Below are positions 50,277-64,000 of a stretch of DNA of 64,000 bases, piece by piece. The notes below the pieces were generated by a model. That model saw only the letters and a program-made list of their open reading frames with translations, was not told where the DNA came from and ran no database searches. The position numbers and the translations under genes are program-made. The DNA is from Salvelinus alpinus (Eukaryota; Chordata; Actinopteri; Salmoniformes; Salmonidae): assembly GCF_045679555.1 (NCBI RefSeq), contig NC_092091.1, positions 93,698,084-93,762,083 of the forward strand, read 5' to 3'. Position 1 is the stretch's first letter, and each line of letters starts with the position of its first letter.

Positions 50277-53200
50277 GTTGACCTCTACAGTCTACAGTAT
50301 AACCCCTGACCTCTACAGTCTACAGTATAACCCCTGACCTCTACAGTCTACAGTATAACCCCTGACCTCTACAGTCTACAGTATAACCCCTGACCTCTAC
50401 AGTCTACAGTATAACCCCTGACCTCTACAGTCTACAGTATAACCCCTGACCTCTACAGTCTACAGACTACAGTATAACCCCTGACCTCTACAATCTACAG
50501 ACTACAGTATAACCCCTGACCTCTACAATCTACAGACTACAGTATAACCCCTGACCTCTACAATCTACAGACTACAGTATAACCCCTGACCTCTACAATC
50601 TACAGACTACAGTATAACCCCTGACCTCTACAGTCTACAGTATAACCCCTGACCTCTACAGTCTACAGTATAACCCCTGACCTCTACAGTCTACAGTATA
50701 ACCCCTGACCTCTACAGTCTACAGTATAACCCCTGACCTCTACAGTCTACAGTATAACCCCCTGACCTCTACAGTCTACAGTATAACCCCTGACCTCTAC
50801 AGTCTACAGTATAACCCCTGACCTCTACAGTCTACAGTATAACCCCTGACCTCTACAGTCTACAGTATAACCCCTGACCTCTACAGTCTACAGTATAACC
50901 CCTGACCTCTACAGTCTACAGTATAACCCCTGACCTCTACAGTCTACAGTATAACCCCTGACCTCTACAGTCTACAGTATAACCCCTGACCTCTACAGTC
51001 TACAGTATAACCCCTGACCTCTACAGTCTACAGTATAACCCCTGACCTCTACAGTCTACAGTATAACCCCTGACCTCTACAGTCTACAGTATAACCCCTG
51101 ACCTCTACAGTCTACAGTATAACCCCTGACCTCTACAGTCTACAGTATAACCCCTGACCTCTACAGTCTACAGTATAACCCCTGACCTCTACAGTCTACA
51201 GTATAACCCCTGACCTCTACAGTCTACAGTATAACCCCTGACCTCTACAGTCTACAGTATAACCCCTGACCTCTACAATCTACAGTCTACAGTATAACCC
51301 CTGACCTCTACAGTCTACAGTATAACCCCTGACCTCTACAGTCTACAGTATAACCCCTGACCTCTACAGTCTACAGTATAACCCCTGACCTCTACAGTCT
51401 ACAGTATAACCCCTGACCTCTACAGTCTACAGTATAACCCCTGACCTCTACAGTCTACAGTATAACCCCTGACCTCTACAGTCTACAGTATAACCCCTGA
51501 CCTCTACAGTCTACAGTATAACCCCTGACCTCTACAGTCTACAGTATAACCCCTGACCTCTACAGTCTACAGTATAACCCCTGACCTCTACAATCTACAG
51601 TATAACCCCTGACCTCTACAGTCTACAGTATAACCCCTGACCTCTACAATCTACAGTATAACCCCTGACCTCTACAATCTACAGTATAACCCCTGACCTC
51701 TACAATCTACAGTCTACAGTATAACCCCTGACCTCTACAATCTACAGTATAACCCCTGACCTCTACAGTCTACAGTATAACCCCTGACCTCTACAGTCTA
51801 CAGTATAACCCCTGACCTCTACAGTCTACAGTATAACCCCTGACCTCTACAGTCTACAGTATAACCCCTGACCTCTACAGTCTACAGTATAACCCCTGAC
51901 CTCTACAGTCTACAGTATAACCCCTGACCTCTACAGTCTACAGTATAACCCCTGACCTCTACAGTCTACAGTATAACCCCTGACCTCTACAGTCTACAGT
52001 ATAACCCCTGACCTCTACAGTCTACAGTATAACCCCTGACCTCTACAGTCTACAGTATAACCCCTGACCTCTACAGTCTACAGTATAACCCCTGACCTCT
52101 ACAGTCTACAGTATAACCCCTGACCTCTACAATCTACAGTATAACCCCTGACCTCTACAGTCTACAGTATAACCCCTGACCTCTACAATCTACAGTATAA
52201 CCCCTGACCTCTACAATCTACAGTATAACCCCTGACCTCTACAATCTACAGTCTACAGTATAACCCCTGACCTCTACAATCTACAGTATAACCCCTGACC
52301 TCTACAATCTACAGTATAACCCCTGACCTCTACAATCTACAGTATAACCCCTGACCTCTACAATCTACAGTATAACCCCTGACCTCTACAATCTACAGTA
52401 TAACCCCTGACCTCTACAATCTACAGTATAACCCCTGACCTCTACAATCTACAGTATAACCCCTGACCTCTACAATCTACAGTATAACCCCTGACCTCTA
52501 CAATCTACAGTCTACAGTATAACCCCTGACCTCTACAATCTACAGTCTACAGTATAACCCCTGACCTCTACAATCTACAGTCTACAGTATAACCCCTGAC
52601 CTCTACAATCTACAGTCTACAGTATAACCCCTGACCTCTACAATCTACAGTCTACAGTATAACCCCTGACCTCTACAATCTACAGTCTACAGTATAACCC
52701 CTGACCTCTACAATCTACAGTCTACAGTATAACCCCTGACCTCTACAATCTACAGTCTACAGTATAACCCCCTGACCTCTACAATCTACAGTCTACAGTA
52801 TAACCCCTGACCTCTACAATCTACAGTCTACAGTATAACCCCTGACCTCTACAATCTACAGTCTACAGTATAACCCCTGACCTCTACAATCTACAGTCTA
52901 CAGTATAACCCCTGACCTCTACAATCTACAGTCTACAGTATAACCCCTGACCTCTACAATCTACAGTCTACAGTATAACCCCTGACCTCTACAATCTACA
53001 GACTACAGTATAACCCCTGACCTCTACAATCTACAGTCTACAGTATAACCCCTGACCTCTACAATCTACAGTCTACAGTATAACCCCTGACCTCTACAAT
53101 CTACAGTCTACAGTATAACCCCTGACCTCTACAATCTACAGTCTACAGTATAACCCCTGACCTCTACAATCTACAGTCTACAGTATAACCCCTGACCTCT

Positions 53201-56200
53201 ACAATCTACAGACTACAGTATAACCCCTGACCTCTACAATCTACAGTCTACAGTATAACCCCTGACCTCTACAATCTACAGTCTACAGTATAACCCCTGA
53301 CCTCTACAATCTACAGACTACAGTATAACCCCTGACCTCTACAATCTACAGACTACAGTATAACCCCTGACCTCTACAATCTACAGTCTACAGTATAACC
53401 CCTGACCTCTACAATCTACAGACTACAGTATAACCCCTGACCTCTACAATCTACAGTCTACAGTATAACCCCTGACCTCTACAATCTACAGACTACAGTA
53501 TAACCCCTGACCTCTACAATCTACAGTCTACAGTATAACCCCTGACCTCTACAATCTACAGTCTACAGTATAACCCCTGACCTCTACAATCTACAGTCTA
53601 CAGTATAACCCCTGACCTCTACAATCTACAGTCTACAGTATAACCCCTGACCTCTACAATCTACAGTCTACAGTATAACCCCTGACCTCTACAATCTACA
53701 GTCTACAGTATAACCCCTGACCTCTACAATCTACAGTCTACAGTATAACCCCTGACCTCTACAATCTACAGTCTACAGTATAACCCCTGACCTCTGCAAT
53801 CTACAGTCTACAGTATAACCCCTGACCTCTACAATCTACAGTCTACAGTATAACCTCTGACCTCTGCAATCTACAGTCTACAGTATAACCCCTGACCTCT
53901 ACAATCTACAGTCTACAGTATAACCCCTGACCTCTACAATCTACAGTCTACAGTATAACCCCTGACCTCTACAATCTACAGTCTACAGTATAACCCCTGA
54001 CCTCTACAATCTACAGTCTACAGTATAACCCCTGACCTCTACAATCTACAGTCTACAGTATAACCCCTGACCTCTACAATCTACAGACTACAGTATAACC
54101 CCTGACCTCTACAATCTACAGTCTACAGTATAACCCCTGACCTCTACAATCTACAGTCTACAGTATAACCCCTGACCTCTACAATCTACAGTCTACAGTA
54201 TAACCCCTGACCTCTACAATCTACAGTCTACAGTATAACCCCTGACCTCTACAATCTACAGTCTACAGTATAACCCCTGACCTCTACAATCTACAGTCTA
54301 CAGTATAACCCCTGACCTCTACAATCTACAGTCTACAGTATAACCCCTGACCTCTACAATCTACAGTCTACAGTATAACCCCTGACCTCTACAATCTACA
54401 GTCTACAGTATAACCCCTGACCTCTACAATCTACAGACTACAGTATAACCCCTGACCTCTACAATCTACAGTCTACAGTATAACCCCTGACCTCTACAAT
54501 CTACAATCTACAGTATAACCCCTGACCTCTACAGTCTACAGTATAACCCCTGACCTCTACAGTCTACAGTATAACCCCTGACCTCTACAGTCTACAGTAT
54601 AACCCCTGACCTCTACAGTCTACAGTATAACCCCTGACCTCTACAGTCTACAGTATAACCCCTGACCTCTACAGTCTACAGTATAACCCCTGACCTCTAC
54701 AGTCTACAGTATAACCCCTGACCTCTACAGTCTACAGTATAACCCCTGACCTCTACAGTCTACAGTATAACCCCTGACCTCTACAGTCTACAGTATAACC
54801 CCTGACCTCTACAGTCTACAGTATAACCCCTGACCTCTACAATCTACAGTCTACAGTATAACCCCTGACCTCTACAGTCTACAGTATAACCCCTGACCTC
54901 TACAGTCTACAGTATAACCCCTGACCTCTACAGTCTACAGTATAACCCCTGACCTCTACAGTCTACAGTATAACCCCTGACCTCTACAGTCTACAGTATA
55001 ACCCCTGACCTCTACAGTCTACAGTATAACCCCTGACCTCTACAGTCTACAGTATAACCCCTGACCTCTACAGTCTACAGTATAACCCCTGACCTCTACA
55101 GTCTACAGTATAACCCCTGACCTCTACAGTCTACAGTATAACCCCTGACCTCTACAATCTACAGTATAACCCCTGACCTCTACAGTCTACAGTATAACCC
55201 CTGACCTCTACAATCTACAGTATAACCCCTGACCTCTACAATCTACAGTATAACCCCTGACCTCTACAATCTACAGTCTACAGTATAACCCCTGACCTCT
55301 ACAATCTACAGTATAACCCCTGACCTCTACAGTCTACAGTATAACCCCTGACCTCTACAGTCTACAGTATAACCCCTGACCTCTACAGTCTACAGTATAA
55401 CCCCTGACCTCTACAGTCTACAGTATAACCCCTGACCTCTACAGTCTACAGTATAACCCCTGACCTCTACAGTCTACAGTATAACCCCTGACCTCTACAG
55501 TCTACAGTATAACCCCTGACCTCTACAGTCTACAGTATAACCCCTGACCTCTACAGTCTACAGTATAACCCCTGACCTCTACAGTCTACAGTATAACCCC
55601 TGACCTCTACAGTCTACAGTATAACCCCTGACCTCTACAGTCTACAGTATAACCCCTGACCTCTACAGTCTACAGTATAACCCCTGACCTCTACAATCTA
55701 CAGTATAACCCCTGACCTCTACAGTCTACAGTATAACCCCTGACCTCTACAATCTACAGTATAACCCCTGACCTCTACAATCTACAGTATAACCCCTGAC
55801 CTCTACAATCTACAGTCTACAGTATAACCCCTGACCTCTACAATCTACAGTATAACCCCTGACCTCTACAATCTACAGTATAACCCCTGACCTCTACAAT
55901 CTACAGTATAACCCCTGACCTCTACAATCTACAGTATAACCCCTGACCTCTACAATCTACAGTATAACCCCTGACCTCTACAATCTACAGTATAACCCCT
56001 GACCTCTACAATCTACAGTATAACCCCTGACCTCTACAATCTACAGTATAACCCCTGACCTCTACAATCTACAGTCTACAGTATAACCCCTGACCTCTAC
56101 AATCTACAGTCTACAGTATAACCCCTGACCTCTACAATCTACAGTCTACAGTATAACCCCTGACCTCTACAATCTACAGTCTACAGTATAACCCCTGACC

Positions 56201-59200
56201 TCTACAATCTACAGTCTACAGTATAACCCCTGACCTCTACAATCTACAGTCTACAGTATAACCCCTGACCTCTACAATCTACAGTCTACAGTATAACCCC
56301 TGACCTCTACAATCTACAGTCTACAGTATAACCCCCTGACCTCTACAATCTACAGTCTACAGTATAACCCCTGACCTCTACAATCTACAGTCTACAGTAT
56401 AACCCCTGACCTCTACAATCTACAGTCTACAGTATAACCCCTGACCTCTACAATCTACAGTCTACAGTATAACCCCTGACCTCTACAATCTACAGTCTAC
56501 AGTATAACCCCTGACCTCTACAATCTACAGTCTACAGTATAACCCCTGACCTCTACAATCTACAGACTACAGTATAACCCCTGACCTCTACAATCTACAG
56601 TCTACAGTATAACCCCTGACCTCTACAATCTACAGTCTACAGTATAACCCCTGACCTCTACAATCTACAGTCTACAGTATAACCCCTGACCTCTACAATC
56701 TACAGTCTACAGTATAACCCCTGACCTCTACAATCTACAGTCTACAGTATAACCCCTGACCTCTACAATCTACAGACTACAGTATAACCCCTGACCTCTA
56801 CAATCTACAGTCTACAGTATAACCCCTGACCTCTACAATCTACAGTCTACAGTATAACCCCTGACCTCTACAATCTACAGACTACAGTATAACCCCTGAC
56901 CTCTACAATCTACAGACTACAGTATAACCCCTGACCTCTACAATCTACAGTCTACAGTATAACCCCTGACCTCTACAATCTACAGACTACAGTATAACCC
57001 CTGACCTCTACAATCTACAGTCTACAGTATAACCCCTGACCTCTACAATCTACAGACTACAGTATAACCCCTGACCTCTACAATCTACAGTCTACAGTAT
57101 AACCCCTGACCTCTACAATCTACAGTCTACAGTATAACCCCTGACCTCTACAATCTACAGTCTACAGTATAACCCCTGACCTCTACAATCTACAGTCTAC
57201 AGTATAACCCCTGACCTCTACAATCTACAGTCTACAGTATAACCCCTGACCTCTACAATCTACAGTCTACAGTATAACCCCTGACCTCTACAATCTACAG
57301 TCTACAGTATAACCCCTGACCTCTACAATCTACAGTCTACAGTATAACCCCTGACCTCTGCAATCTACAGTCTACAGTATAACCCCTGACCTCTACAATC
57401 TACAGTCTACAGTATAACCTCTGACCTCTGCAATCTACAGTCTACAGTATAACCCCTGACCTCTACAATCTACAGTCTACAGTATAACCCCTGACCTCTA
57501 CAATCTACAGTCTACAGTATAACCCCTGACCTCTACAATCTACAGTCTACAGTATAACCCCTGACCTCTACAATCTACAGTCTACAGTATAACCCCTGAC
57601 CTCTACAATCTACAGTCTACAGTATAACCCCTGACCTCTACAATCTACAGACTACAGTATAACCCCTGACCTCTACAATCTACAGTCTACAGTATAACCC
57701 CTGACCTCTACAATCTACAGTCTACAGTATAACCCCTGACCTCTACAATCTACAGTCTACAGTATAACCCCTGACCTCTACAATCTACAGTCTACAGTAT
57801 AACCCCTGACCTCTACAATCTACAGTCTACAGTATAACCCCTGACCTCTACAATCTACAGTCTACAGTATAACCCCTGACCTCTACAATCTACAGTCTAC
57901 AGTATAACCCCTGACCTCTACAATCTACAGTCTACAGTATAACCCCTGACCTCTACAATCTACAGTCTACAGTATAACCCCTGACCTCTACAATCTACAG
58001 ACTACAGTATAACCCCTGACCTCTACAATCTACAGTCTACAGTATAACCCCTGACCTCTACAATCTACAGTCTACAGTATAACCCCTGACCTTCTACAAT
58101 CTACAGTCTACAGTATAACCCCTGACCTCTACAATCTACAGTCTACAGTATAACCCCTGACCTCTACAATCTACAGTCTACAGTATAACCCCTGACCTCT
58201 ACAATCTACAGTCTACAGTATAACCCCTGACCTCTACAGTCTACAGTATAACCCCTGACCTCTACAATCTACAGTCTACAGTATAACCCCTGACCTCTAC
58301 AATCTACAGTCTACAGTATAACCCCTGACCTCTACAATCTACAGTCTACAGTATAACCCCTGACCTCTACAATCTACAGTCTACAGTATAACCCCTGACC
58401 TCTACAATCTACAGTCTACAGTATAACCCCTGACCTCTACAATCTACAGTCTACAGTATAACCCCTGACCTCTACAATCTACAGTCTACAGTATAACCCC
58501 TGACCTCTACAATCTACAGTCTACAGTATAACCCCTGACCTCTACAATCTACAGACTACAGTATAACCCCTGACCTCTACAATCTACAGTCTACAGTATA
58601 ACCCCTGACCTCTACAATCTACAGTCTACAGTATAACCCCTGACCTCTACAATCTACAGTCTACAGTATAACCCCTGACCTCTACAATCTACAGACTACA
58701 GTATAACCCCTGACCTCTACAATCTACAGTCTACAGTATAACCCCTGACCTCTACAATCTACAGTCTACAGTATAACCCCTGACCTCTACAATCTACAGA
58801 CTACAGTATAACCCCTGACCTCTACAATCTACAGTCTACAGTATAACCCCTGACCTCTACAATCTACAGTCTACAGTATAACCCCTGACCTCTACAATCT
58901 ACAGACTACAGTATAACCCCTGATCTCTACAATCTACAGTCTACAGTATAACCCCTGACCTCTACAATCTACAGACTACAGTATAACCCCTGACCTCTAC
59001 AATCTACAGTCTACAGTATAACCCCTGACCTCTACAATCTACAGTCTACAGTATAACACCTGACCTCTACAATCTACAGTCTACAGTATAACCCCTGACC
59101 TCTACAATCTACAGTCTACAGTATAACCCCTGACCTCTACAATCTACAGACTACAGTATAACCCCTGACCTCTACCAATCTACAGACTACAGTATAACCC

Positions 59201-61718
59201 CTGACCTCTACAATCTACAGTCTACAGTATAACCCCTGACCTCTACAATCTACAGTCTACAGTATAACCCCTGACCTCTACAATCTACAGTCTACAGTAT
59301 AACCCCTGACCTCTACAATCTACAGTCTACAGTATAACCCCTGACCTCTACAATCTACAGACTACAGTATAACCCCTGACCTCTACAATCTATAGTCTAC
59401 AGTATAACCCCTGACCTCTACAGTCTACAGTATAACCCCTGACCTCTACAATCTACAGTCTACAGTATAACCCCTGACCTCTACAATCTACAGTCTACAG
59501 TATAACCCCTGACCTCTACAATCTACAGTCTACAGTATAACCCCTGACCTCTACAATCTACAGTCTACAGTATAACCCCTGACCTCTACAATCTACAGTC
59601 TACAGTATAACCCCTGACCTCTACAATCTACAGTCTACAGTATAACCCCTGACCTCTACAATCTACAGTCTACAGTATAACCCCTGACCTCTACAATCTA
59701 CAGTCTACAGTATAACCCCTGACCTCTACAATCTACAGTCTACAGTATAACCCCTGACCTCTACAATCTACAGTCTACAGTATAACCCCTGACCTCTACA
59801 ATCTACAGTCTACAGTATAACCCCTGACCTCTACAATCTACAGTCTACAGTATAACCCCTGACCTCTACAATCTACAGTATAACCCCTGACCTCTACAAT
59901 CTACAGTCTACAGTATAACCCCTGACCTCTATAATCTACAGTCTACAGTATAATCCCTGACCTCTACAATCTATAGACTACAGTATAACCCCTGACCTCT
60001 ACAATCTACAGTCTACAGTATAACCCCTGACCTCTACAATCTATAGACTACAGTATAACCCCTGACCTCTACAATCTACAGTATAACCCCTGACCTCTAC
60101 AATCTACAGTCTACAGTATAACCCCTGACCTCTACAATCTACAGACTACAGTATAACCCCTGACCTCTACAATCTACAGTCTACAGTATAACCCCTGACC
60201 TCTACAATCTACAGTCTACAGTATAACACCTGACCTCTACAATCTACAGTCTACAGTATAACCCCTGACCTCTACAATCTACAGTCTACAGTATAACCCC
60301 TGACCTCTACAATCTACAGACTACAGTATAACCCCTGACCTCTACCAATCTACAGACTACAGTATAACCCCTGACCTCTACAATCTACAGTCTACAGTAT
60401 AACCCCTGACCTCTACAATCTACAGTCTACAGTATAACCCCTGACCTCTACAATCTACAGTCTACAGTATAACCCCTGACCTCTACAATCTACAGTCTAC
60501 AGTATAACCCCTGACCTCTACAATCTACAGACTACAGTATAACCCCTGACCTCTACAATCTATAGTCTACAGTATAACCCCTGACCTCTACAGTCTACAG
60601 TATAACCCCTGACCTCTACAATCTACAGTCTACAGTATAACCCCTGACCTCTACAATCTACAGTCTACAGTATAACCCCTGACCTCTACAATCTACAGTC
60701 TACAGTATAACCCCTGACCTCTACAATCTACAGTCTACAGTATAACCCCTGACCTCTACAATCTACAGTCTACAGTATAACCCCTGACCTCTACAATCTA
60801 CAGTCTACAGTATAACCCCTGACCTCTACAATCTACAGTCTACAGTATAACCCCTGACCTCTACAATCTACAGTCTACAGTATAACCCCTGACCTCTACA
60901 ATCTACAGTCTACAGTATAACCCCTGACCTCTACAATCTACAGTCTACAGTATAACCCCTGACCTCTACAATCTACAGTCTACAGTATAACCCCTGACCT
61001 CTACAATCTACAGTATAACCCCTGACCTCTACAATCTACAGTCTACAGTATAACCCCTGACCTCTATAATCTACAGTCTACAGTATAATCCCTGACCTCT
61101 ACAATCTATAGACTACAGTATAACCCCTGACCTCTACAATCTACAGTCTACAGTATAACCCCTGACCTCTACAATCTATAGACTACAGTATAACCCCTGA
61201 CCTCTACAATCTACAGTATAACCCCTGACCTCTACAATCTACAGTCTACAGTATAACCCCTGACCTCTACAATCTACAGTCTACAGTATAACCCCTGACC
61301 TTCTACAATCTACAGACTACAGTATAACCCCTGACCTCTACAATCTACAGTCTACAGTATAACCCCTGACCTCTACAATCTACAGTCTACAGTATAACCC
61401 CTGACCTCTACAATCTACAGACTACAGTATAACCCCTGACCTCTACAATCTACAGTCTACAGTATAACCCCTGACCTCTACAATCTACAGTCTACAGTAT
61501 AACCCCTGACCTCTACAATCTACAGTCTACAGTATAACCCCTGACCTCTACAATCTACAGACTACAGTATAACCCCTGACCTCTACAATCTACAGTCTAC
61601 AGTATAACCCCTGACCTCTACAATCTACAGTCTACAGTATAACCCCTGACCTCTACAATCTACAGACTACAGTATAACCCCTGACCTCTACAATCTACAG
61701 ACTACAGTATAACCCCTG
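50277..61718. repeat. 11.4-kb 28/35-bp array in pax5 intron
   Basis: A 28-bp unit (ACCTCTACAGTCTACAGTAT plus AACCCCTG) and a 35-bp form with an extra seven bases (ACCTCTACAATCTACAGTCT...) fill nearly the whole intron. Rare markers reveal higher-order duplications. CCTCTGCAAT at 53791 and 57355, and the isolated CAATC units at 51276/54840 and 51591/55155, are all 3,564 apart. CTACCAATC, AACACC and TATAGTC markers at 59.1-59.4 kb recur 1,170 bases later. Confidence 0.97.
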
Positions 61719-61911
61719 ACCCCCTAACCTAGTGTCCAGCACAGCCTGAACCTCAACCTCCAGTAATATCAAATTCACACATAAGGGGCTCTGCTCAAAA
61801 GTAGTGCACTAAATAGAGAATTAGGGGTGTCTTTGAGTTGAGATGGAACGGTTGATTGGTTAATTGGGGATGGAATAATGTCCGTGATTGGTGTAGGGGT
61901 TATTGCCTTAC
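61719..61911. other. unique intron start of pax5 with half element
   Basis: Single-copy sequence between the pax5 donor (GTAAGG, minus strand at 61906-61911) and the array. Positions 61783-61838 carry half of the TAGTGCAC element (GGGCTCTGCTCAAAAGTAGT, GAATTAGGGGTGTC). Confidence 0.55.
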
Positions 61912-61998
61912 CTAACAGGCTGGGGTTTGGAAATCTCCACGACTCGTTATATGTGGAATACTGAGGGTGGGAATAGGGACTCCCGGAGAAATCTCCTC
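61912..61998 (-). CDS. pax5: pax5 penultimate coding exon
   Basis: On the minus strand TTTCTGTTCCAG precedes 87 nt ending before GTAAGG. The exon starts and ends in phase 1. It encodes GDFSGS, then [19 protein letters not shown] and SLL. This matches human PAX5 ([28 protein letters not shown] as remembered, in the C-terminal transactivation region). The split glycine is completed by the terminal exon at 47854, 14 kb away. The acceptor region is dominated by the decamer array at 62.0-63.6 kb. Identification as pax5, rather than pax2 or pax8, rests on WRFPNP and on the melk neighbour. Confidence 0.94.
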   Translation of the reverse strand, partial: EEISPGVPIPTLSIPHITSRGDFQTPAC

Positions 61999-62002
61999 CT
62001 GG

Positions 62003-63580
62003 AACAGAAACAGACAGATATTAACCGTTAATAACAGACGGGAACAGATATTAACCGTTAATAACAGACAGGAACAGACAGGAACAGAGAGGAACAGAGA
62101 GGAACAGAGAGGAACAGACAGGAACAGAGAGGAACAGACAGGAACAGACAGGAACAGACAGCAACAGAGAGGAACAGACGGGAACAGAGAGGAACAGACA
62201 GGAACAGACAGGAACAGACAGGAACAGACAGGAACAGACAGGAACAGACAGGAACAGAGAGGAACAGAGAGGAACAGACAGGAACAGACAGGAACAGACA
62301 GGAACAGAGAGGAACAGAGAGGAACAGACAGGAACAGAGAGGAACAGAGAGGTACAGAGAGGAACAGAGAGGAACAGACAGGAACAGACAGGAACAGACA
62401 GGAACAGAGAGGAACAGAGAGGAACAGAGAGAAACAGAGAGAAACAGAGAGAAACAGAGAGAAACAGAGAGGAACAGAGAGGAACAGACAGGAACAGAGA
62501 GGAACAGAGAGGAACAGAGAGGAACAGAGAGGAACAGACAGGAACAGACAGGAACAGAGAGGAACAGAGAGGTACAGAGAGGAACAGAGAGGAACAGAGA
62601 GGAACAGACAGGAACAGAGAGGAACAGAGAGGAACAGACAGGAACAGAGAGGAACAGAGAGGAGCAGAGAGGAACAGAGAGGAACAGAGAGGAACAGACA
62701 GGAACAGAGAGGAACAGACAGGAACAGAGAGGAACAGAGAGGAACAGAGAGGAACAGACAGGAACAGAGAGGAGCAGAGAGGAACAGAGAGGAACAGAGA
62801 GGCACAGAGAGGCACAGAGAGGAACAGACAGGAACAGAGAGGAACAGAGAGGAACAGAGAGGAACAGAGAGGAACAGACAGGAACAGACAGGAACAGAGA
62901 GGAGCAGAGAGGAGCAGAGAGGAACAGAGAGGAACAGAGAGGAACAGAGAGGAACAGAGAGGAACAGACAGGAACAGAGAGGAACAGACAGGAACAGAGA
63001 GGAACAGACAGGAACAGAGAGGAACAGAGAGGAACAGACAGGAACAGACAGGAACAGAGAGGAACAGACAGGAACAGAGAGGAACAGAGAGGAACAGAGA
63101 GGAACAGAGAGGTACAGAGAGGAACAGACAGGAACAGACAGGAACAGACAGGAACAGAGAGAAACAGAGAGAAACAGAGAGAAACAGAGAGGAACAGAGA
63201 GGAACAGACAGGAACAGACAGGAACAGACAGGAACAGAGAGGAACAGACAGGAACAGACAGGAACAGAGAGGAACAGAGAGGAACAGAGAGGAACAGAGA
63301 GGAACAGAGAGGAACAGAGAGGAGCAGAGAGGAACAGAGAGGAACAGACAGGTACAGAGAGGAACAGAGAGGAACAGAGAGGAGCAGAGAGGAACAGAGA
63401 GGAACAGAGAGGAACAGAGAGGAACAGACAGGAACAGAGAGGAACAGAGAGGAACAGACAGGAACAGACAGGAACAGACAGGAACAGAGAGGAACAGAGA
63501 GGAACAGAGAGGAACAGACAGGAACAGAGAGGAACAGAGAGGAACAGAGAGGAACAGACAGGAACAGACAGGAACAGAAC
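62003..63580. repeat. 10-bp array upstream of pax5 penultimate exon
   Basis: About 150 copies of GGAACAGAGA or GGAACAGACA. A 33-34 bp duplication with GATATTAACCGTTAATAAC lies at 62015-62070, next to the exon. On the pax5 strand the unit is TCTCTGTTCC or TGTCTGTTCC, free of A. Because three decamers make ten codons and the units lack stops, both strands stay open for over 560 codons. Those frames are artefacts of composition. Confidence 0.97.
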
Positions 63581-64000
63581 AGTAGTAGCGTATCTCTCTC
63601 CTTCCTCTTCTCCCTTTCTTCCTCCTCATCTCTCTCTCTCCTTCTTTTTCCCCCCACAATCCAGCCACCACCCTCACATCAAAACAACATTCCCTGTCCT
63701 CTCCTCCTCTCTCTCTCTCTCGCTCTCTCTTTCTTGTCTTCCTCAAAACCTTTACTCCTCCCCAGGGATTCTTCTCCCTGAGCTGACAGTCACTGAGCCC
63801 TCCCTCCCTCCCTCCCTCCCTCCTTCCCTCCTTCCCTCCTTCCCTCCATCCCTCTGTCTCTCTCCCCCGTTCTGTCCGTTCTGCCTCAGTGATCCACCAC
63901 CCCCCCCGAGAGAGAGCGCGCTAGAAGGAGAGCATTGCTTTATGGGGATTATAATAGAGTAGACAAAGAACTGAAGAAAAGAGATGATGAACAGTATTAG
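63581..64000. other. pax5 intron continuation, pyrimidine-rich
   Basis: CT-rich low-complexity sequence with (CCCT)n at 63800-63845 and poly(C) near 63900. No exon recognised; the next pax5 exon upstream lies beyond the window. Confidence 0.5.

Noticed and set aside
48297-61718. CRISPR-like regular repeats of 28-37 bp
   Set aside because: Repeats are contiguous with no unique spacers, and the genome is a vertebrate.
61912-63781. Open frames of over 560 codons on both strands
   Set aside because: They arise from the stop-free decamer array. The real coding content is the 87-nt pax5 exon in another frame at the left end.

Overview
The window looks like a salmonid fish chromosome (Salmo, Oncorhynchus, Salvelinus or a close relative). 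It carries the 3' ends of two vertebrate genes in their usual tail-to-tail order. The last two coding exons of melk lie on the + strand (297-2384). The last coding exons of pax5 lie on the - strand (61998 down to 47772). The spacers hold dispersed repeats I recognise as salmonid-typical: a Tc1/mariner remnant, a hAT-like element with an 8-bp target duplication, LINE 3' ends, and a short inverted-repeat element carrying a 'TAGTGCACTATATAGGG' core. Genus is not resolvable by eye.

Tandem repeats dominate. Adding the array spans gives roughly three quarters of the 64 kb. There are more than twenty unrelated minisatellites, with units of 10 to 107 bp, plus long (GT)n, (GA)n, (CT)n and (GACA)n tracts. 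Nearly all long open frames in the window are by-products of repeat units whose length is a multiple of three, or whose sequence lacks stops. They are not annotated as genes.

Layout: 1-4400 is the melk end, with one array in the intron before the penultimate exon, one in the last intron and two in the 3' UTR. 4400-14010 is back-to-back arrays. 14364-17365 is a predicted three-exon gene for an unrecognised multi-pass membrane protein. 17395-19480 is arrays. 19735-20870 is a Tc1 remnant with a hAT-like insertion. 20885-28911 is arrays and microsatellites. 30182-33945 is a LINE ORF2 fragment swollen by three internal arrays. 34755-47771 is probably the long pax5 3' UTR plus intergenic DNA. 47772-64000 is pax5 coding exons in introns that are almost wholly tandem repeat, including one 11.4-kb array.

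The most striking pattern is that arrays repeatedly contain or abut exon edges. The acceptor plus exon start of a phase-matched candidate pax5 cassette exon occurs 19 times in tandem. The first-exon donor of the unknown gene occurs five times. The melk last-exon acceptor occurs at both edges of its intronic array. The pax5 terminal exon has a (UG)53 tract between a consensus branch point and its AG. The pax5 penultimate exon is preceded by about 1.6 kb of adenine-poor pyrimidine decamers. Other arrays sit inside mobile elements. Together this suggests a locus where minisatellite birth continually reshapes splice-site context. That is inference and needs RNA and population data.
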